Source of the DNA: Nitrospira tepida
GTDB taxonomy: Bacteria > Nitrospirota > Nitrospiria > Nitrospirales > Nitrospiraceae
DNA length: 64,000 nt
NCBI RefSeq assembly: GCF_947241125.1
Contig: NZ_OX365700.1
Coordinates: forward strand, 4,188,461-4,252,460
Reading direction: 5' to 3'
The notes below the pieces were generated by a model. The model did not search any database and was not told the DNA's origin. It saw only the letters and a list, made by a program, of their open reading frames with translations. Each line of letters begins with the position of its first letter. Within the stretch, counting starts at the first letter, position 1. Shown one piece after another: positions 1 through 9,250 of the stretch. The position numbers and the translations under genes are program-made.

Positions 1-445
1 CCGCCAACCCCTCGGTCAGCGCGCGGATAATGGGAATGCCTCCGCCCACGCTGGCCTCGAAGGCCAAATCCACCTTCTGGCGGCTGGCCGCTTGGTACAG
101 CTCTTCCCCATGAACGGCCAGCAAGGCCTTATTCGCGGTGACCACCTGCTTGCCCTTAGCGATGGCTTCGAGAATGAGGTGCTTCGCGACCTCGTAGCCT
201 CCGATCAACTCGACCACGATATCGACGTCAGGATCGTCCAACACCTGGCGGCTGTCCTGCGTCAACATTCCCGCAGGGAGCGACAGGCCTCGGTCCCGCG
301 CCACATCCAGGTCCGCAATCCGGATCAGTTCCACCGGCACGCCGACGCGGCGGCGGATCAAGCCCGCGTTGTCCAGCAGAATTCTGGCTACGCCGGTCCC
401 GACCGTGCCGAATCCAACGATGCCGACTCCCACCCGCGACTTCAC
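1..445 (-). CDS. hom: Homoserine dehydrogenase (N-terminal part, runs off the window)
   Basis: NAD(P)-dependent reduction of aspartate semialdehyde to homoserine, a branch-point step for threonine and methionine. Reading the minus strand from a GTG at 445 gives about 148 residues. They include a Rossmann motif ([13 protein letters not shown], near residues 5-17) and the family signature [11 protein letters not shown] near residues 129-139. The GTG overlaps the stop of the upstream aminotransferase gene (GTGA), which points to translational coupling and fixes the start. There is no aspartokinase domain at the N terminus, so this is the monofunctional form. The catalytic and any ACT domain lie beyond base 1. 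Confidence 0.9.
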   Translation of the reverse strand, partial: MKSRVGVGIVGFGTVGTGVARILLDNAGLIRRRVGVPVELIRIADLDVARDRGLSLPAGMLTQDSRQVLDDPDVDIVVELIGGYEVAKHLILEAIAKGKQVVTANKALLAVHGEELYQAASRQKVDLAFEASVGGGIPIIRALTEGLA

Positions 446-1632
446 GGCTCAGGCCCTTCCAGCTTCAACGCCCGCTTGATCCCCCGCACCGCTTGCCTGG
501 TCCGGTGCTCATTCTCGACCAGCGCAAACCGGACGTATTCGTCCCCGCCCTCCCCGAAGCCGATGCCGGGCGAAACGGCGACCTTCGCCTCGCGCAACAA
601 CAGCTTGGAAAATTCCAGCGATCCCATGGCGCGATAGGCCGGAGGAATGCGGGCCCAGACGAACATGGTGGCCCGTGGCAGATCGACCGCCCATCCAATT
701 CGGTTCAGCCCGTTCACCAGCACATTGCGCCGCTTTTGATAGCGTTGGACCGTTTCTTTGACGCACTCCTGCGGACCGTTGAGCGCGATGATGCTCGCGA
801 TCTGCAACGGCTGAAAGATCCCGTAATCCAAGTAGCTCTTGATCTTGCCTAACGCCCCGACGATCTCCCGATTCCCCACGCAGAACCCCACGCGCCAGCC
901 CGGCATGTTGTAGCTCTTGGACAGGGTGTAAAACTCCACCCCTACGTCCTTGGCCTCGGGAATTTGCAACAAGCTGGGCGCCTTGTACCCGTCGAATACG
1001 ATATCCGCGTAGGCCAGGTCATGAATCACGATCAGATTGTGCTCCTTGGCGAACACGACGATCTTTTTAAAAAACTCCAGGTCCACGACCGCGGTCGTCG
1101 GATTGTGCGGAAAGTTGATGACCAGCACCTTGGGTCGCGGCAGCGTTTGCTTATAGGCCTGCAACAGATCCGAGAAAAAGTCGCTGTCCGGACGGAGAGG
1201 AACGCCGCGCACTTCGCCGCCTGCAATGATCACGCTGTACATGTGAATGGGATAGGTCGGGGTCGGGGTCAGGACGACGTCGCCCGGCCCCAGCATAGCC
1301 AGCGCCAGGTGCGCGATCCCTTCCTTGGACCCGATCGTGACGATCGCCTCCGTCTCGGGGTCCAGCTCGACGTCGTAGTTTCGCCGGTACCAGGCCGTGA
1401 TCGCATGGCGGAGCTTGGTGATGCCGCGGGACGCCGAGTAGCGATGGTTGGTCCCCTTTCGCGAGGCCTCGATCATCTTCTCGACGATATGCGCGGGCGT
1501 CGGTTGGTCCGGATTGCCCATGCCGAAGTCGATGATGTCTTCCCCGCGGCGCCGGGCCTCCTGCTTGAGGGTTTGGACCTGAGCAAAGACGTAGGGAGGT
1601 AATCGCTTGAGACGAGGAAAACTATCGAACAT
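442..1632 (-). CDS. alaC: PLP-dependent aminotransferase, class I (AlaC-like)
   Basis: A 396-residue fold-type I aminotransferase. Most of the subfamily evidence fits the AlaC / LL-diaminopimelate-aminotransferase-like group that makes alanine from pyruvate and glutamate. Visible features are the substrate-entry segment [10 protein letters not shown] near residue 38, the NFPHNPTT segment, and the PLP lysine in [13 protein letters not shown] near residue 240. The length is normal. It starts at ATG 1632 and is followed directly, with a GTGA overlap, by hom, so the two are cotranscribed. Which amino acid it uses in vivo cannot be settled from sequence. A role in aspartate-family amino-acid synthesis is inferred from the partner gene. 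Confidence 0.85.
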   Translation of the reverse strand: MFDSFPRLKRLPPYVFAQVQTLKQEARRRGEDIIDFGMGNPDQPTPAHIVEKMIEASRKGTNHRYSASRGITKLRHAITAWYRRNYDVELDPETEAIVTIGSKEGIAHLALAMLGPGDVVLTPTPTYPIHMYSVIIAGGEVRGVPLRPDSDFFSDLLQAYKQTLPRPKVLVINFPHNPTTAVVDLEFFKKIVVFAKEHNLIVIHDLAYADIVFDGYKAPSLLQIPEAKDVGVEFYTLSKSYNMPGWRVGFCVGNREIVGALGKIKSYLDYGIFQPLQIASIIALNGPQECVKETVQRYQKRRNVLVNGLNRIGWAVDLPRATMFVWARIPPAYRAMGSLEFSKLLLREAKVAVSPGIGFGEGGDEYVRFALVENEHRTRQAVRGIKRALKLEGPEP

Positions 1633-1793
1633 GGTGATGCCGTTTCAATGCCCTCATGTTGCTGGCCCGAATGGAATGTGAAGGGGTCATTCTAGAGAAC
1701 CCGCGGGATATAGTCAATTTTCACAAGACCTTACACTGCGGCTCCCGTCGGATACCCGGCCCGCTCAGTTCGATGTAATCGGGGGCCGCCTGC

Positions 1794-1824
1794 TTGCCGG
1801 GAGGGGGTATCTCTATGCCATAAT
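1794..1824 (+). promoter_or_regulatory. Possible sigma-70-type promoter for pdxJ
   Basis: TTGCCG (1794-1799) and CATAAT (1819-1824) lie 83 bases upstream of pdxJ in the gap between divergent genes. The spacer is 19 bases, which is long, so this is only a candidate. Confidence 0.3.
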
Positions 1825-1906
1825 GCGCCCGCTTCTCAATAGGCTCTCACGGCTGCCGTGAAGTCCTTCCGAAGGCCTTTCCAACCTGAGAATCCCAGGA
1901 GGTGTT

Positions 1907-2620
1907 GTGGCACGGTTAGGGGTCAATGTCGATCATGTGGCAACGCTCCGTCAAGCGCGCGGGGGCAGCGAACCGGATCCGATTGAAGCGGCAGTGCTGG
2001 CCGAGCTGGCCGGCGCCGACGGCATCGTGGTGCATCTGCGGGAGGATCGGCGCCATATCCAGGACCGTGATCTGACCCTCCTCAGAGAGATCATCAAGAC
2101 GAAACTGGACCTTGAGATGGCGGCGGACGACACGATCGCCAAGATCGCCCTCAGCGTGAAACCCCACTTGGTCACCCTGGTCCCCGAGCGCCGGCAGGAA
2201 CTCACCACTGAGGGAGGGCTGGATGTCGTCGGTCAGCGTGATCGGGTGGAGAAGATCATCCAGCTTCTTCACGAAGGCGGCATCCCCGTCAGCCTCTTCA
2301 TCGAACCAGATCTCAACCAGGTCAAAATGGCCCATAAGATCGCGGCGGATTATGTCGAGTTGCATACAGGGCGGTACGCCAACGCCAAGCGAGCCAAGGA
2401 GGAGCAGGCGGAATTCGAAGTCCTGGCTCAGGCGGCCAAGCTGGCCTACAAGCTGGGGTTGGGGGTCAATGCCGGCCATGGGCTCAACTACCGCAATGTC
2501 GGCCGCCTCCGGCAGATCCCGGAGATTGTGGAATACAACATCGGGCACAGCATCGTGGCGAGAGCCCTGATGGTCGGGTTGGACCGGGCCGTCCGTGAGA
2601 TGAAGGAACTCGTGCGCTGA
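1907..2620 (+). CDS. pdxJ: Pyridoxine 5'-phosphate synthase
   Basis: Condenses 1-deoxy-D-xylulose 5-phosphate with 3-amino-2-oxopropyl phosphate to form pyridoxine 5'-phosphate, the last ring-closing step of the DXP-dependent vitamin B6 route. The 237-residue protein has the expected family length. It opens with [17 protein letters not shown] and carries [17 protein letters not shown] and [12 protein letters not shown], the conserved TIM-barrel phosphate and active-site segments. The start is GTG, chosen because AGGAGGT ends four bases before it and the N terminus matches the family. In many bacteria acpS follows pdxJ. Here the next gene is nnr and no acpS is present. Confidence 0.95.
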   Translation: MARLGVNVDHVATLRQARGGSEPDPIEAAVLAELAGADGIVVHLREDRRHIQDRDLTLLREIIKTKLDLEMAADDTIAKIALSVKPHLVTLVPERRQELTTEGGLDVVGQRDRVEKIIQLLHEGGIPVSLFIEPDLNQVKMAHKIAADYVELHTGRYANAKRAKEEQAEFEVLAQAAKLAYKLGLGVNAGHGLNYRNVGRLRQIPEIVEYNIGHSIVARALMVGLDRAVREMKELVR

Positions 2621-2761
2621 CGACCGCCGGATCCCGGCGGCCTGCCGCTTTTCATACCGACCGAGCACCGCTCATCTCGCCCATGATCGTGATGACCAGG
2701 CGATCCGGCTTCCCTTTCATCTTCTGTCTCATGACACACGGCGCGACAGATTCTGCCAGCC

Positions 2762-2781
2762 ATCATGGGCTGGCCCATGAT
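2762..2781 (+). promoter_or_regulatory. Short hairpin just upstream of nnr
   Basis: ATCATGGG and CCCATGAT form a perfect 8-bp stem with a 4-base loop, ending 14 bases before the nnr ATG. There is no T-tract, so it is not a simple terminator. It could influence ribosome access to nnr or be an operator half-site pair. Its role is unproven. Confidence 0.35.
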
Positions 2782-2795
2782 CACACAGGCTTCGC

Positions 2796-4352
2796 ATGAA
2801 ACTCGTCACTGCGGCACAGATGCAGGAACTTGATCGGCGAACCATCCGCGAGGCCGGCATCCCCAGCCTGACCCTCATGGAACATGCCGGCACCGCCGTC
2901 GTGGAAGCCATGGCTTCTCGGTACGGTGACCTCGCCAGAACGCGCGTCGCGATCGTCTGCGGCAAGGGGCACAATGGAGGCGACGGGTTGGTGGTGGCGC
3001 GGCTCTTGTCGAAACGGCGGGCACAGGTCCAGGTCTTTCTGTTGCACCATGTTTCGGACCTGGCGGCCGACAGTCGAACCATGTATCGCCGCTTCGTTCG
3101 ATCTGCTGGCGGCAAACCCGTCGTGGCCGGCGCCGCTCCGGAACAACTGGCTAAGGGTTTAGCGGCGTCCGATCTGGTCGTGGACGCGCTGCTGGGCACG
3201 GGGCTGTCCGCCCCTGTGACCGGAGCCTACGCTGCTGCCATCGACCTCATGAATCGAGCCGGCCATCCGATCATCGCCGTCGATCTTCCCTCCGGCCTCC
3301 AGACGGACACAGGCGAGGTCCTGGGCCAGGCCGTGCGGGCCGACCTCACTGTCACCTTCGGTTTGCCCAAGCTTGGCCTCTACCTGAATGAGGGAATCGA
3401 TCATGCCGGAGAAGTCACGGTCGCCGATATCGGCATCCCCATCGACTATGCCGAGGCCGTAGATTCTCCCCTGTCTCTGTTGACCCCCGAGGAGATCGCC
3501 CGGCTCCTGCCGGCTCGAAAACCCTCCGCGCACAAGGGCACGTTCGGCCATGTGGGCATTATCGCCGGATCGCCCGGCAAGACCGGTGCCGCCGCCATGG
3601 CGGCCAGGGCGGCACTCCGGACAGGGGCCGGATTGGTCACGGTCGCGACACCCAGAGGCGTGAACGACGTCCTGGAGGGCAAACTCCTCGAAGCCATGAC
3701 TTACCCGGTGCCGGATACGGCCGACCACACGTTCGGCCTGAAAGCGCTGGACCTCCTGTCAGCTTTTGCCGCCGCTCGAACCTCGGTGGCGATCGGGCCG
3801 GGTATTTCCACGCAACCGGAGACCGTCGAGTTGGTCCACCGGCTGCTCGCCCAGATCGAACGGCCCTGCGTGCTCGACGCCGACGCCTTGAACGCCGTGG
3901 CCGATCGTCCGGAATCGCTCGCCCGCTGCCGAGCCTCGCTGATTCTCACGCCCCATTCGGGAGAGATGGCGCGGTTGGTGAAAGCCGACAGCGGGCAGGC
4001 GGTCAATCGCGATCGCCTTGCGGTGGCGTCATCCTTCGTCGCGGTGCATCGGACCATCGTGGTGTTGAAGGGCGCGCGAACGCTTCTGGCCCATCCGGAT
4101 GGCCGGCTTGCGATCTGCCCGACGGGCAACCCCGGTCTCGCCACCGGCGGCACGGGCGACGTGCTGACCGGCATGATCGCATCGCTGTTGGCCCAGGGTC
4201 TGCCTCCTTGGGACGCGGCCTGTTCGGCAACATACTTACATGGTCTGGCCGGAGACCTCGCCGCGCAGGCGCACGGACAGGCGGGCATGATCGCCGGCGA
4301 CGTGATCGATCAGATTCCCTATGCCATCGGCCAACTCTCGCACCGCCAATAA
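2796..4352 (+). CDS. nnr: Bifunctional NAD(P)H-hydrate epimerase / ADP-dependent dehydratase
   Basis: Repairs damaged NADH and NADPH hydrates. The N-terminal epimerase interconverts R and S forms, and the C-terminal ribokinase-fold dehydratase converts S-hydrate back using ADP. At 518 residues it is the standard fused length. The YjeF-N domain spans about 1-215 with CGKGHNGGDGLVVAR near residue 55. The dehydratase domain spans about 230-515 with KGTFGHVGIIAGS near 243 and the nucleotide-binding NPGLATGGTGDVLTG near 445. It begins at ATG 2796 and overlaps tsaE by 32 bases. The nnr-tsaE neighbourhood is common in bacteria. Confidence 0.95.
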   Translation: MKLVTAAQMQELDRRTIREAGIPSLTLMEHAGTAVVEAMASRYGDLARTRVAIVCGKGHNGGDGLVVARLLSKRRAQVQVFLLHHVSDLAADSRTMYRRFVRSAGGKPVVAGAAPEQLAKGLAASDLVVDALLGTGLSAPVTGAYAAAIDLMNRAGHPIIAVDLPSGLQTDTGEVLGQAVRADLTVTFGLPKLGLYLNEGIDHAGEVTVADIGIPIDYAEAVDSPLSLLTPEEIARLLPARKPSAHKGTFGHVGIIAGSPGKTGAAAMAARAALRTGAGLVTVATPRGVNDVLEGKLLEAMTYPVPDTADHTFGLKALDLLSAFAAARTSVAIGPGISTQPETVELVHRLLAQIERPCVLDADALNAVADRPESLARCRASLILTPHSGEMARLVKADSGQAVNRDRLAVASSFVAVHRTIVVLKGARTLLAHPDGRLAICPTGNPGLATGGTGDVLTGMIASLLAQGLPPWDAACSATYLHGLAGDLAAQAHGQAGMIAGDVIDQIPYAIGQLSHRQ

Positions 4353-4920
4353 ACCGGACAGGTCGGATCGCCGGTCCGGCGCGCCCGCGGCTTCGGCGAA
4401 GCAGGCTCCGCATTGGACCAGACTGTCCCGTTCGCCGGAAGAGACGGCCCGCATTGGCGAACGGTTAGCCGCCTGCCTCGTCCCCGGAACGGTGCTGGCG
4501 CTCACCGGGGACCTGGGAGCCGGCAAGACGACCTTCATCCGCGGACTTGCTTCGGGACTCGGCGCCGATCGGCAGGACGTCTGCAGCCCGACGTTTATCT
4601 TCATCCAGGAGTATCGCGGGCGGCTTCCTCTCGCCCATGCCGATCTGTACCGGCTCGCCTCGCCGGACGAGCTTGACCACTTGGGGTGGGCCGACTATCT
4701 TGACGGCGATTGGGTGGTCGCGGTCGAATGGCCGGAACAGGCCGGCTCCAAATTACCGGTCGACCGCGTGGACATCACGATCACCCACCGGACCAAGCGC
4801 GCGCGTCTCATCACCTGTCGGGCGACCGGCCCGCAGTCACGACGGATCCTCGGCCGGCTGGCCGCCGGTCGAACCGCCTCGGCGCTCCGGACGAGGCACC
4901 GCCCCCTCTCCCGTTTGTAG
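4321..4920 (+). CDS. tsaE: tRNA threonylcarbamoyladenosine biosynthesis ATPase TsaE
   Basis: ATPase partner of TsaB/TsaD in making the t6A37 modification of ANN-decoding tRNAs. The P-loop GDLGAGKTTF sits near residue 64, preceded by the family-typical SPEETARIGERLA segment. Asp/Glu-rich segments (HADLYRL, VAVEWPEQA) match the switch and metal-binding region. At 199 residues it is longer than the usual 150-160, with about 34 extra N-terminal and some Arg-rich C-terminal residues. The true start could be downstream of ATG 4321, but no better SD-backed in-frame start is evident. It overlaps the 3' end of nnr. Confidence 0.9.
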   Translation: MPSANSRTANKPDRSDRRSGAPAASAKQAPHWTRLSRSPEETARIGERLAACLVPGTVLALTGDLGAGKTTFIRGLASGLGADRQDVCSPTFIFIQEYRGRLPLAHADLYRLASPDELDHLGWADYLDGDWVVAVEWPEQAGSKLPVDRVDITITHRTKRARLITCRATGPQSRRILGRLAAGRTASALRTRHRPLSRL

Positions 4921-4933
4921 GAGATCTGTTCTG

Positions 4934-5278
4934 ATGATCCGCCTGATCCTAGTCGGCCTGCTGCTGCTGCTGATGCTCGCCTTTTTCCTCCAAAATCAAG
5001 AACAGGAAGTCACGTTGCATTACCTGTTCGGGCTCCGCTCCGGTTCGACCCCGATCTACAAACCGATCCTGTCGGCCTTTGCGGCCGGCGTGCTCGTTGC
5101 CGGCATCCTCCTGTTCCCCGCCTGGATTCAGGGCCGCGTCGAACTGCGCCGCAAGACCAAAGCCCTGCAAGAGGCGGAAGCGGATCTCGAGCGGCTCCGT
5201 TCCTCTCTCGGACAAGCGCTGCGCCAACCGGCGCCCTCCGGCCATCCCATGGAGAGCGAGCACCATGACCACGAATGA
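4934..5278 (+). CDS. LapA-family small membrane protein
   Basis: A 114-residue protein starting at ATG 4934 after AGGAGATC. Two hydrophobic helices (about residues 3-20 and 42-62) flank a short conserved segment containing FFLQNQEQEVTLHYLFG, the hallmark of the lipopolysaccharide assembly protein A (LapA/DUF1049) domain. A charged coiled-coil tail follows, with a His-rich end. In E. coli, LapA/LapB control LpxC stability and LPS assembly. LapB is not adjacent here, so that role is inferred by family only. It overlaps the mutS start by 14 bases. Confidence 0.8.
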   Translation: MIRLILVGLLLLLMLAFFLQNQEQEVTLHYLFGLRSGSTPIYKPILSAFAAGVLVAGILLFPAWIQGRVELRRKTKALQEAEADLERLRSSLGQALRQPAPSGHPMESEHHDHE

Positions 5279-7910
5279 CGCCGACTCGACGCCGCTCATG
5301 CGGCAGTATCGGGAGATCAAAGAAGCCTATCGGGACGCGATCCTCTTTTTCCGCGTCGGGGATTTTTATGAGATGTTCTATCAGGACGCGGAAGAGGCCT
5401 CCCGGTTGCTGAACATCGCGCTGACCTCGCGCGACAAGCACAGCGCCAATCCGGTGCCTCTGTGCGGCGTGCCTTATCATGCCGCGACCGCGTACATCGC
5501 CAAGCTCTTGAAGGCGGGCCGCACCATCGCCCTCTGCGATCAGGTGGAAGATCCGAAATCGGCCAAGGGATTGGTCCGGCGCGAAGTGGTCCGCCTCTAT
5601 ACCCCGGGGACGTTGGTCGACGCCGAGTTGGTGCCTCCGGACGAGACGGCGTACCTGGCGGCTCTCATCGCATCCGATGCGGCGGCGCCGGCTCTCCCAT
5701 CGACATTCGGTCTTGCCGCCATCGACCTGTCCACCGGTGACTTCCGCCTCAGCTCGTTCGAGGGTGAGCAGGCGCTGTTGCAGCTCCAAGGCGAACTCAG
5801 CCGCCTGGAGCCAAGAGAGCTGTTGGTTCCCGATGCCGCGGATGGCGCGCTGCTGGAACCATCGAACCTTGCCCGCGGATGCCGGATCTGCGCCGTCGGT
5901 CACGAGGCGTTCGATCTTGCCGCGGCCGAATCCGCGCTTCACAAACAGTTTCCTGCATCCGAGCTCGAACGGCTGACCAAACTCGACTCTTCGGCAGGCC
6001 TCCGCGCCGCGGGCGCCATCCTGTCCTATCTTCGCAACACCCAGCGGCACGGTGACCTGCGGCACATCCGCGCGGTCATCATTCACCAGCACGGCGACGA
6101 CATGCCGCTCGACCCGATGACCATCCGCAACCTCGAGTTGGTCCGCCCCCTCGCAAGCGATCGCCAAGAGGAGACGGGCAACCGACACACCCTGTTGTCC
6201 GTGATCGACCGAACGGTCACAGTCATGGGAAAGCGGTTGTTGCGCGAATGGGTGCTCCGGCCCTCCCTGCGGATCGACCGAATCACCGAACGCCTGGACG
6301 CCGTGCAGGAATTGCTCCAGCACCTGGAGACCCGCGTGGATCTGCGTTCGGCGCTTCGCGGCATGCAGGATGTGACGCGGCTCACCGGGCGCCTGGCGCT
6401 TGCGCGGGCGACTCCCCGGGACCTGTCGGTTTTGAAACAGTCGCTGGCGGTCTTGCCCGCGCTGCGGCCGTTGCTGGGCCGATGCCGGAGCACCCTGCTC
6501 GTCCGCTTGTACGCCGAGTGGGACGATGCGGCCGACTTGCACGATCTGCTGGACGGACTGCTGCTACCCGAGGTCCCGCTTTCCTCACGAGACGGAGGCA
6601 TCGTCAAGGACGGCTATGACCCGACCGTCGATGCGTTGCGCGGGGCGATGCGGGACGGCAAGCAGTGGCTCCTGGAGCTGGAGGGCAGGGAACGGACGAG
6701 AACCGGCATTGACTCCCTGAAGGTCCGGTACAACCAGGTGTTCGGGTATTACATCGAGGTGACCAAGCCGAACCTGAGCCGCGTGCCCCCCGATTACATT
6801 CGCAAGCAGACGCTCGTGAACGCCGAACGGTTCATGACGGCCGAATTGAAGGAGCTGGAAGAACGCATCACGGGAGCGGACGTCAAGTTGAAGGCGTTGG
6901 AAGCCGAGTTGTTCGATCGGCTTGTTGAGCGACTCGCCGCCCAGGTCGCCCGCCTCCAAAGCATCGGCGCCAGGTTGGCCCTGGTGGATGTTCTCGCCGG
7001 ACTGGCGGAGGTCGCGGCCCTTCACCGCTATGTGCGTCCGGAGGTGGACGACGGCGAGACGATCGAAATCATCGAGGGTCGCCATCCCGTGGTTGAGCGC
7101 CTCGACCTGGAAGGCGGGTTCATTCCCAACGACACTCGGCTGGATCGGGAAACGCACCGGCTCCTGATCATCACGGGCCCGAATATGGCGGGGAAGAGCA
7201 CCTATCTGCGGCAAGTCGCCCTGATCGTCCTGCTGGCTCAAATAGGATCATTCGTCCCTGCGAGCCGGACGCGGATCGGCTTGGTGGATCGCGTGTTCAC
7301 CCGGGTCGGCGCATCGGACAATCTCGCGGCGGGCCAGAGCACATTCATGGTCGAAATGTCGGAAACGGCTCACATCCTCCGACATGCCACCTCCCGCAGC
7401 CTTATCCTGCTCGACGAAATCGGCCGCGGCACCAGCACCTACGACGGGTTGAGCCTGGCCTGGTCGATTGCCGAATACATCCAGTCGGCCCCTCATCTTG
7501 GCGCCAGGACCCTGTTTGCGACTCACTATCATGAGATGACGCAATTGGAAGGGCTCCGCCCTGGAATTCGTAATTATCGGGTGGCGGTTCAGGAACGGGA
7601 CGGGGACGTGCTGTTCTTGCGAAAAATCGTGGAAGGCGGCGCAGACCGTAGTTACGGCATTCATGTGGCGAAACTGGCCGGTCTTCCAGCGGCGATCCTC
7701 ACCCGCGCGCAGGAAGTCCTCCATCAATTGGAGCAGGGAGGGCAGTCCTCAGATCGCCTGCAGAATCCGGAACCTTCCGAACGCGATCGCTCGCTTCCCG
7801 CACCCCATCCGATTTTGAGCGAGATGAAACAAATGGATCTGTTCTCGATGACCCCGCTCGAAGCCATGAACCGCTTGGCCGACCTCAAGCGCCGGCTGGA
7901 CCAGGAATAG
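5265..7910 (+). CDS. mutS: DNA mismatch repair protein MutS
   Basis: Recognises mismatches and small loops and, as an ATP-driven clamp, recruits MutL. The 881-residue protein has full MutS1 architecture. The Phe-x-Glu mismatch-reading motif sits in GDFYEMF near residue 26. Connector, lever and clamp domains follow. The ATPase has Walker A GPNMAGKST near residue 637, then FMVEMSETAHIL and Walker B LILLDEIGRGTSTYDGLS. I chose ATG 5265 rather than upstream in-frame codons because the family N terminus (LMRQYREIKEAY) begins there. mutL is not in the window. Confidence 0.97.
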   Translation: MTTNDADSTPLMRQYREIKEAYRDAILFFRVGDFYEMFYQDAEEASRLLNIALTSRDKHSANPVPLCGVPYHAATAYIAKLLKAGRTIALCDQVEDPKSAKGLVRREVVRLYTPGTLVDAELVPPDETAYLAALIASDAAAPALPSTFGLAAIDLSTGDFRLSSFEGEQALLQLQGELSRLEPRELLVPDAADGALLEPSNLARGCRICAVGHEAFDLAAAESALHKQFPASELERLTKLDSSAGLRAAGAILSYLRNTQRHGDLRHIRAVIIHQHGDDMPLDPMTIRNLELVRPLASDRQEETGNRHTLLSVIDRTVTVMGKRLLREWVLRPSLRIDRITERLDAVQELLQHLETRVDLRSALRGMQDVTRLTGRLALARATPRDLSVLKQSLAVLPALRPLLGRCRSTLLVRLYAEWDDAADLHDLLDGLLLPEVPLSSRDGGIVKDGYDPTVDALRGAMRDGKQWLLELEGRERTRTGIDSLKVRYNQVFGYYIEVTKPNLSRVPPDYIRKQTLVNAERFMTAELKELEERITGADVKLKALEAELFDRLVERLAAQVARLQSIGARLALVDVLAGLAEVAALHRYVRPEVDDGETIEIIEGRHPVVERLDLEGGFIPNDTRLDRETHRLLIITGPNMAGKSTYLRQVALIVLLAQIGSFVPASRTRIGLVDRVFTRVGASDNLAAGQSTFMVEMSETAHILRHATSRSLILLDEIGRGTSTYDGLSLAWSIAEYIQSAPHLGARTLFATHYHEMTQLEGLRPGIRNYRVAVQERDGDVLFLRKIVEGGADRSYGIHVAKLAGLPAAILTRAQEVLHQLEQGGQSSDRLQNPEPSERDRSLPAPHPILSEMKQMDLFSMTPLEAMNRLADLKRRLDQE

Positions 7911-7955
7911 GAAGCACCCGCGCGCACACCGACTGCCTGCCGCCACCGTTCCCAT

Positions 7956-7992
7956 GAAAACACAAAGGCGGCACCCCTTTCGGGATGCCGCC
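7956..7992 (-). terminator. Rho-independent terminator for the exported-protein gene
   Basis: GGCGGCA-CCC pairs with GGG-TGCCGCC (7967-7976 with 7983-7992) with one mismatch. On the minus strand it is followed by TTTGTGTTTT. It ends transcription of the gene at 8029-8682 and may also stop read-through from mutS. Confidence 0.75.
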
Positions 7993-8028
7993 TCATACGT
8001 GCTCTCGGAAGCGATAATGAACCGCGGC

Positions 8029-8682
8029 TCAGTGGCCGCTGTTGTACGCAGCCGACCAAGGAGTCAGGCCGCCCACCGGCTTGCCACCCGGAATCATCAC
8101 GTCATAATTCATCGGAGGAGTAACCTTCGGCGCCGTATTCAAGGTCTGTTTGGCCTTGGCGCAGCCCGCGTCGCTCTCATCCTTCCCGGCGCAATCCTTC
8201 AACCGAAGCGAGGAAATGCTCCTCGTTTTGCCGGGGGCGCCGGCGATCTCATCCAACTTCTTGATGGAGGAGATCACGCGGTGATTCTGCTCGGTTTCCT
8301 GGGCCACAAACTCCACCAACACGGTCTTGGAACCCTCCGGCACTTCCTTCGCCGCAGCCGGTCCGGCATGCGGGCGGGCCATGGACTTGATCTGTTCCCA
8401 CACTTCCTTGTTGGCGGCGTAGAACTTGAGGTTCTTGCCGGGGTGCACCTTCTGCCACCACAGACCGCTTTCCGCGTTCCCGCCGAACACGGCGATGTTC
8501 AACCAGACCGCTTCATCGTACGGGTCAAGGATGATCACACGGCCCTGCAGCGTCGTGGGCTTGCTCATATCGCCCCACTCAAATCGCTCCTGGAACGATT
8601 CGATGGCGAATGCGGCCGAGGCCACCCCGACCACCAACGCCACGGCGGCCATGACGGCCACCCCTTTGGTATGAAGCTTCAT
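8029..8682 (-). CDS. Exported protein of unknown function
   Basis: A 217-residue protein with a clear Sec signal peptide (MKLHTKG, then a hydrophobic core ending near SAAFAIES). ATG 8682 is chosen because GGAGGG lies 8 bases upstream. An earlier ATG at 8700 overlaps that SD. The mature part contains a TLQGRVIILDPYDEAVWLN segment, a central alpha-helical stretch and two cysteines near the end (LKDCAGKDESDAGCAKAK). I do not recognise a family. It lies 52 bases downstream of another exported protein on the same strand and ends at a strong terminator, so the pair is probably one transcript. A periplasmic location is inferred. Confidence 0.75.
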   Translation of the reverse strand: MKLHTKGVAVMAAVALVVGVASAAFAIESFQERFEWGDMSKPTTLQGRVIILDPYDEAVWLNIAVFGGNAESGLWWQKVHPGKNLKFYAANKEVWEQIKSMARPHAGPAAAKEVPEGSKTVLVEFVAQETEQNHRVISSIKKLDEIAGAPGKTRSISSLRLKDCAGKDESDAGCAKAKQTLNTAPKVTPPMNYDVMIPGGKPVGGLTPWSAAYNSGH

Positions 8683-8734
8683 AATGAGACCCTCCTTCAT
8701 CCGAACAAATAGATGATATTGTGGGTACGAGCTC

Positions 8735-9250
8735 CTACTTGATCACTTTGAAATCGGTGATCGTGCGGCCGTCCAACGTGACTTCCATCGCGACAAGTTC
8801 CTGTGACGCCTTGATCAATCGATCCATCAACGATTTGTCTTTCACGTTCAGGCGCACGGTTTGCGCGGCATGGTACCAGCCGCTATACGGATTGTTCTTC
8901 TCGTTGCCTCCCACAAAACCCCAGGCACAGCAGGTGAACAGGGGGTCCGGCGGCTTGACCTCAAGATCGGTTGACGTCCGGCCGAACGGGGTGCCCGAAG
9001 CAGGCTCGCCGGTGTTCCAGTATTGAATCCCGAACAGGATCTCTCCGTCCGGATTGTCGGCCCATTGTGACCACACCCGGCCCTTGAGCGTCTTGACGAC
9101 TTCGCCCTTCATCGCGCTGCCGCCGACGATTTTTGAGGCCGGCCCTGACGGCGCCTTCGCCGGATCATCGGCCGCAAGGACCATTCCCGAGGTGAACAGT
9201 CCTACAGCCGAGACGAGTGCAACCGCTGCTATGACGACTCCTCTCTTCAT
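8735..9250 (-). CDS. Exported protein of unknown function
   Basis: A 171-residue protein with a signal peptide (MKRG, hydrophobic core, cleavage likely after VLAA). ATG 9250 is preceded by AAGGAGGTG. The mature part has LKGRVWSQWADNPDGEILFGIQYWN, loosely echoing the LQGRV segment of the next gene, and a CC pair in LFTCCAWGF. No family is recognised. It leads a two-gene unit with the 8029-8682 gene. The shared GRV-plus-hydrophobic pattern suggests distant relatives or partners, but this is a weak hand comparison. Confidence 0.75.
   Translation of the reverse strand: MKRGVVIAAVALVSAVGLFTSGMVLAADDPAKAPSGPASKIVGGSAMKGEVVKTLKGRVWSQWADNPDGEILFGIQYWNTGEPASGTPFGRTSTDLEVKPPDPLFTCCAWGFVGGNEKNNPYSGWYHAAQTVRLNVKDKSLMDRLIKASQELVAMEVTLDGRTITDFKVIK

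Noticed and set aside
5010-6542. 510-codon open frame antisense to mutS
   Set aside because: It mirrors the MutS coding frame, has no SD or family pattern, and is explained by high GC content.
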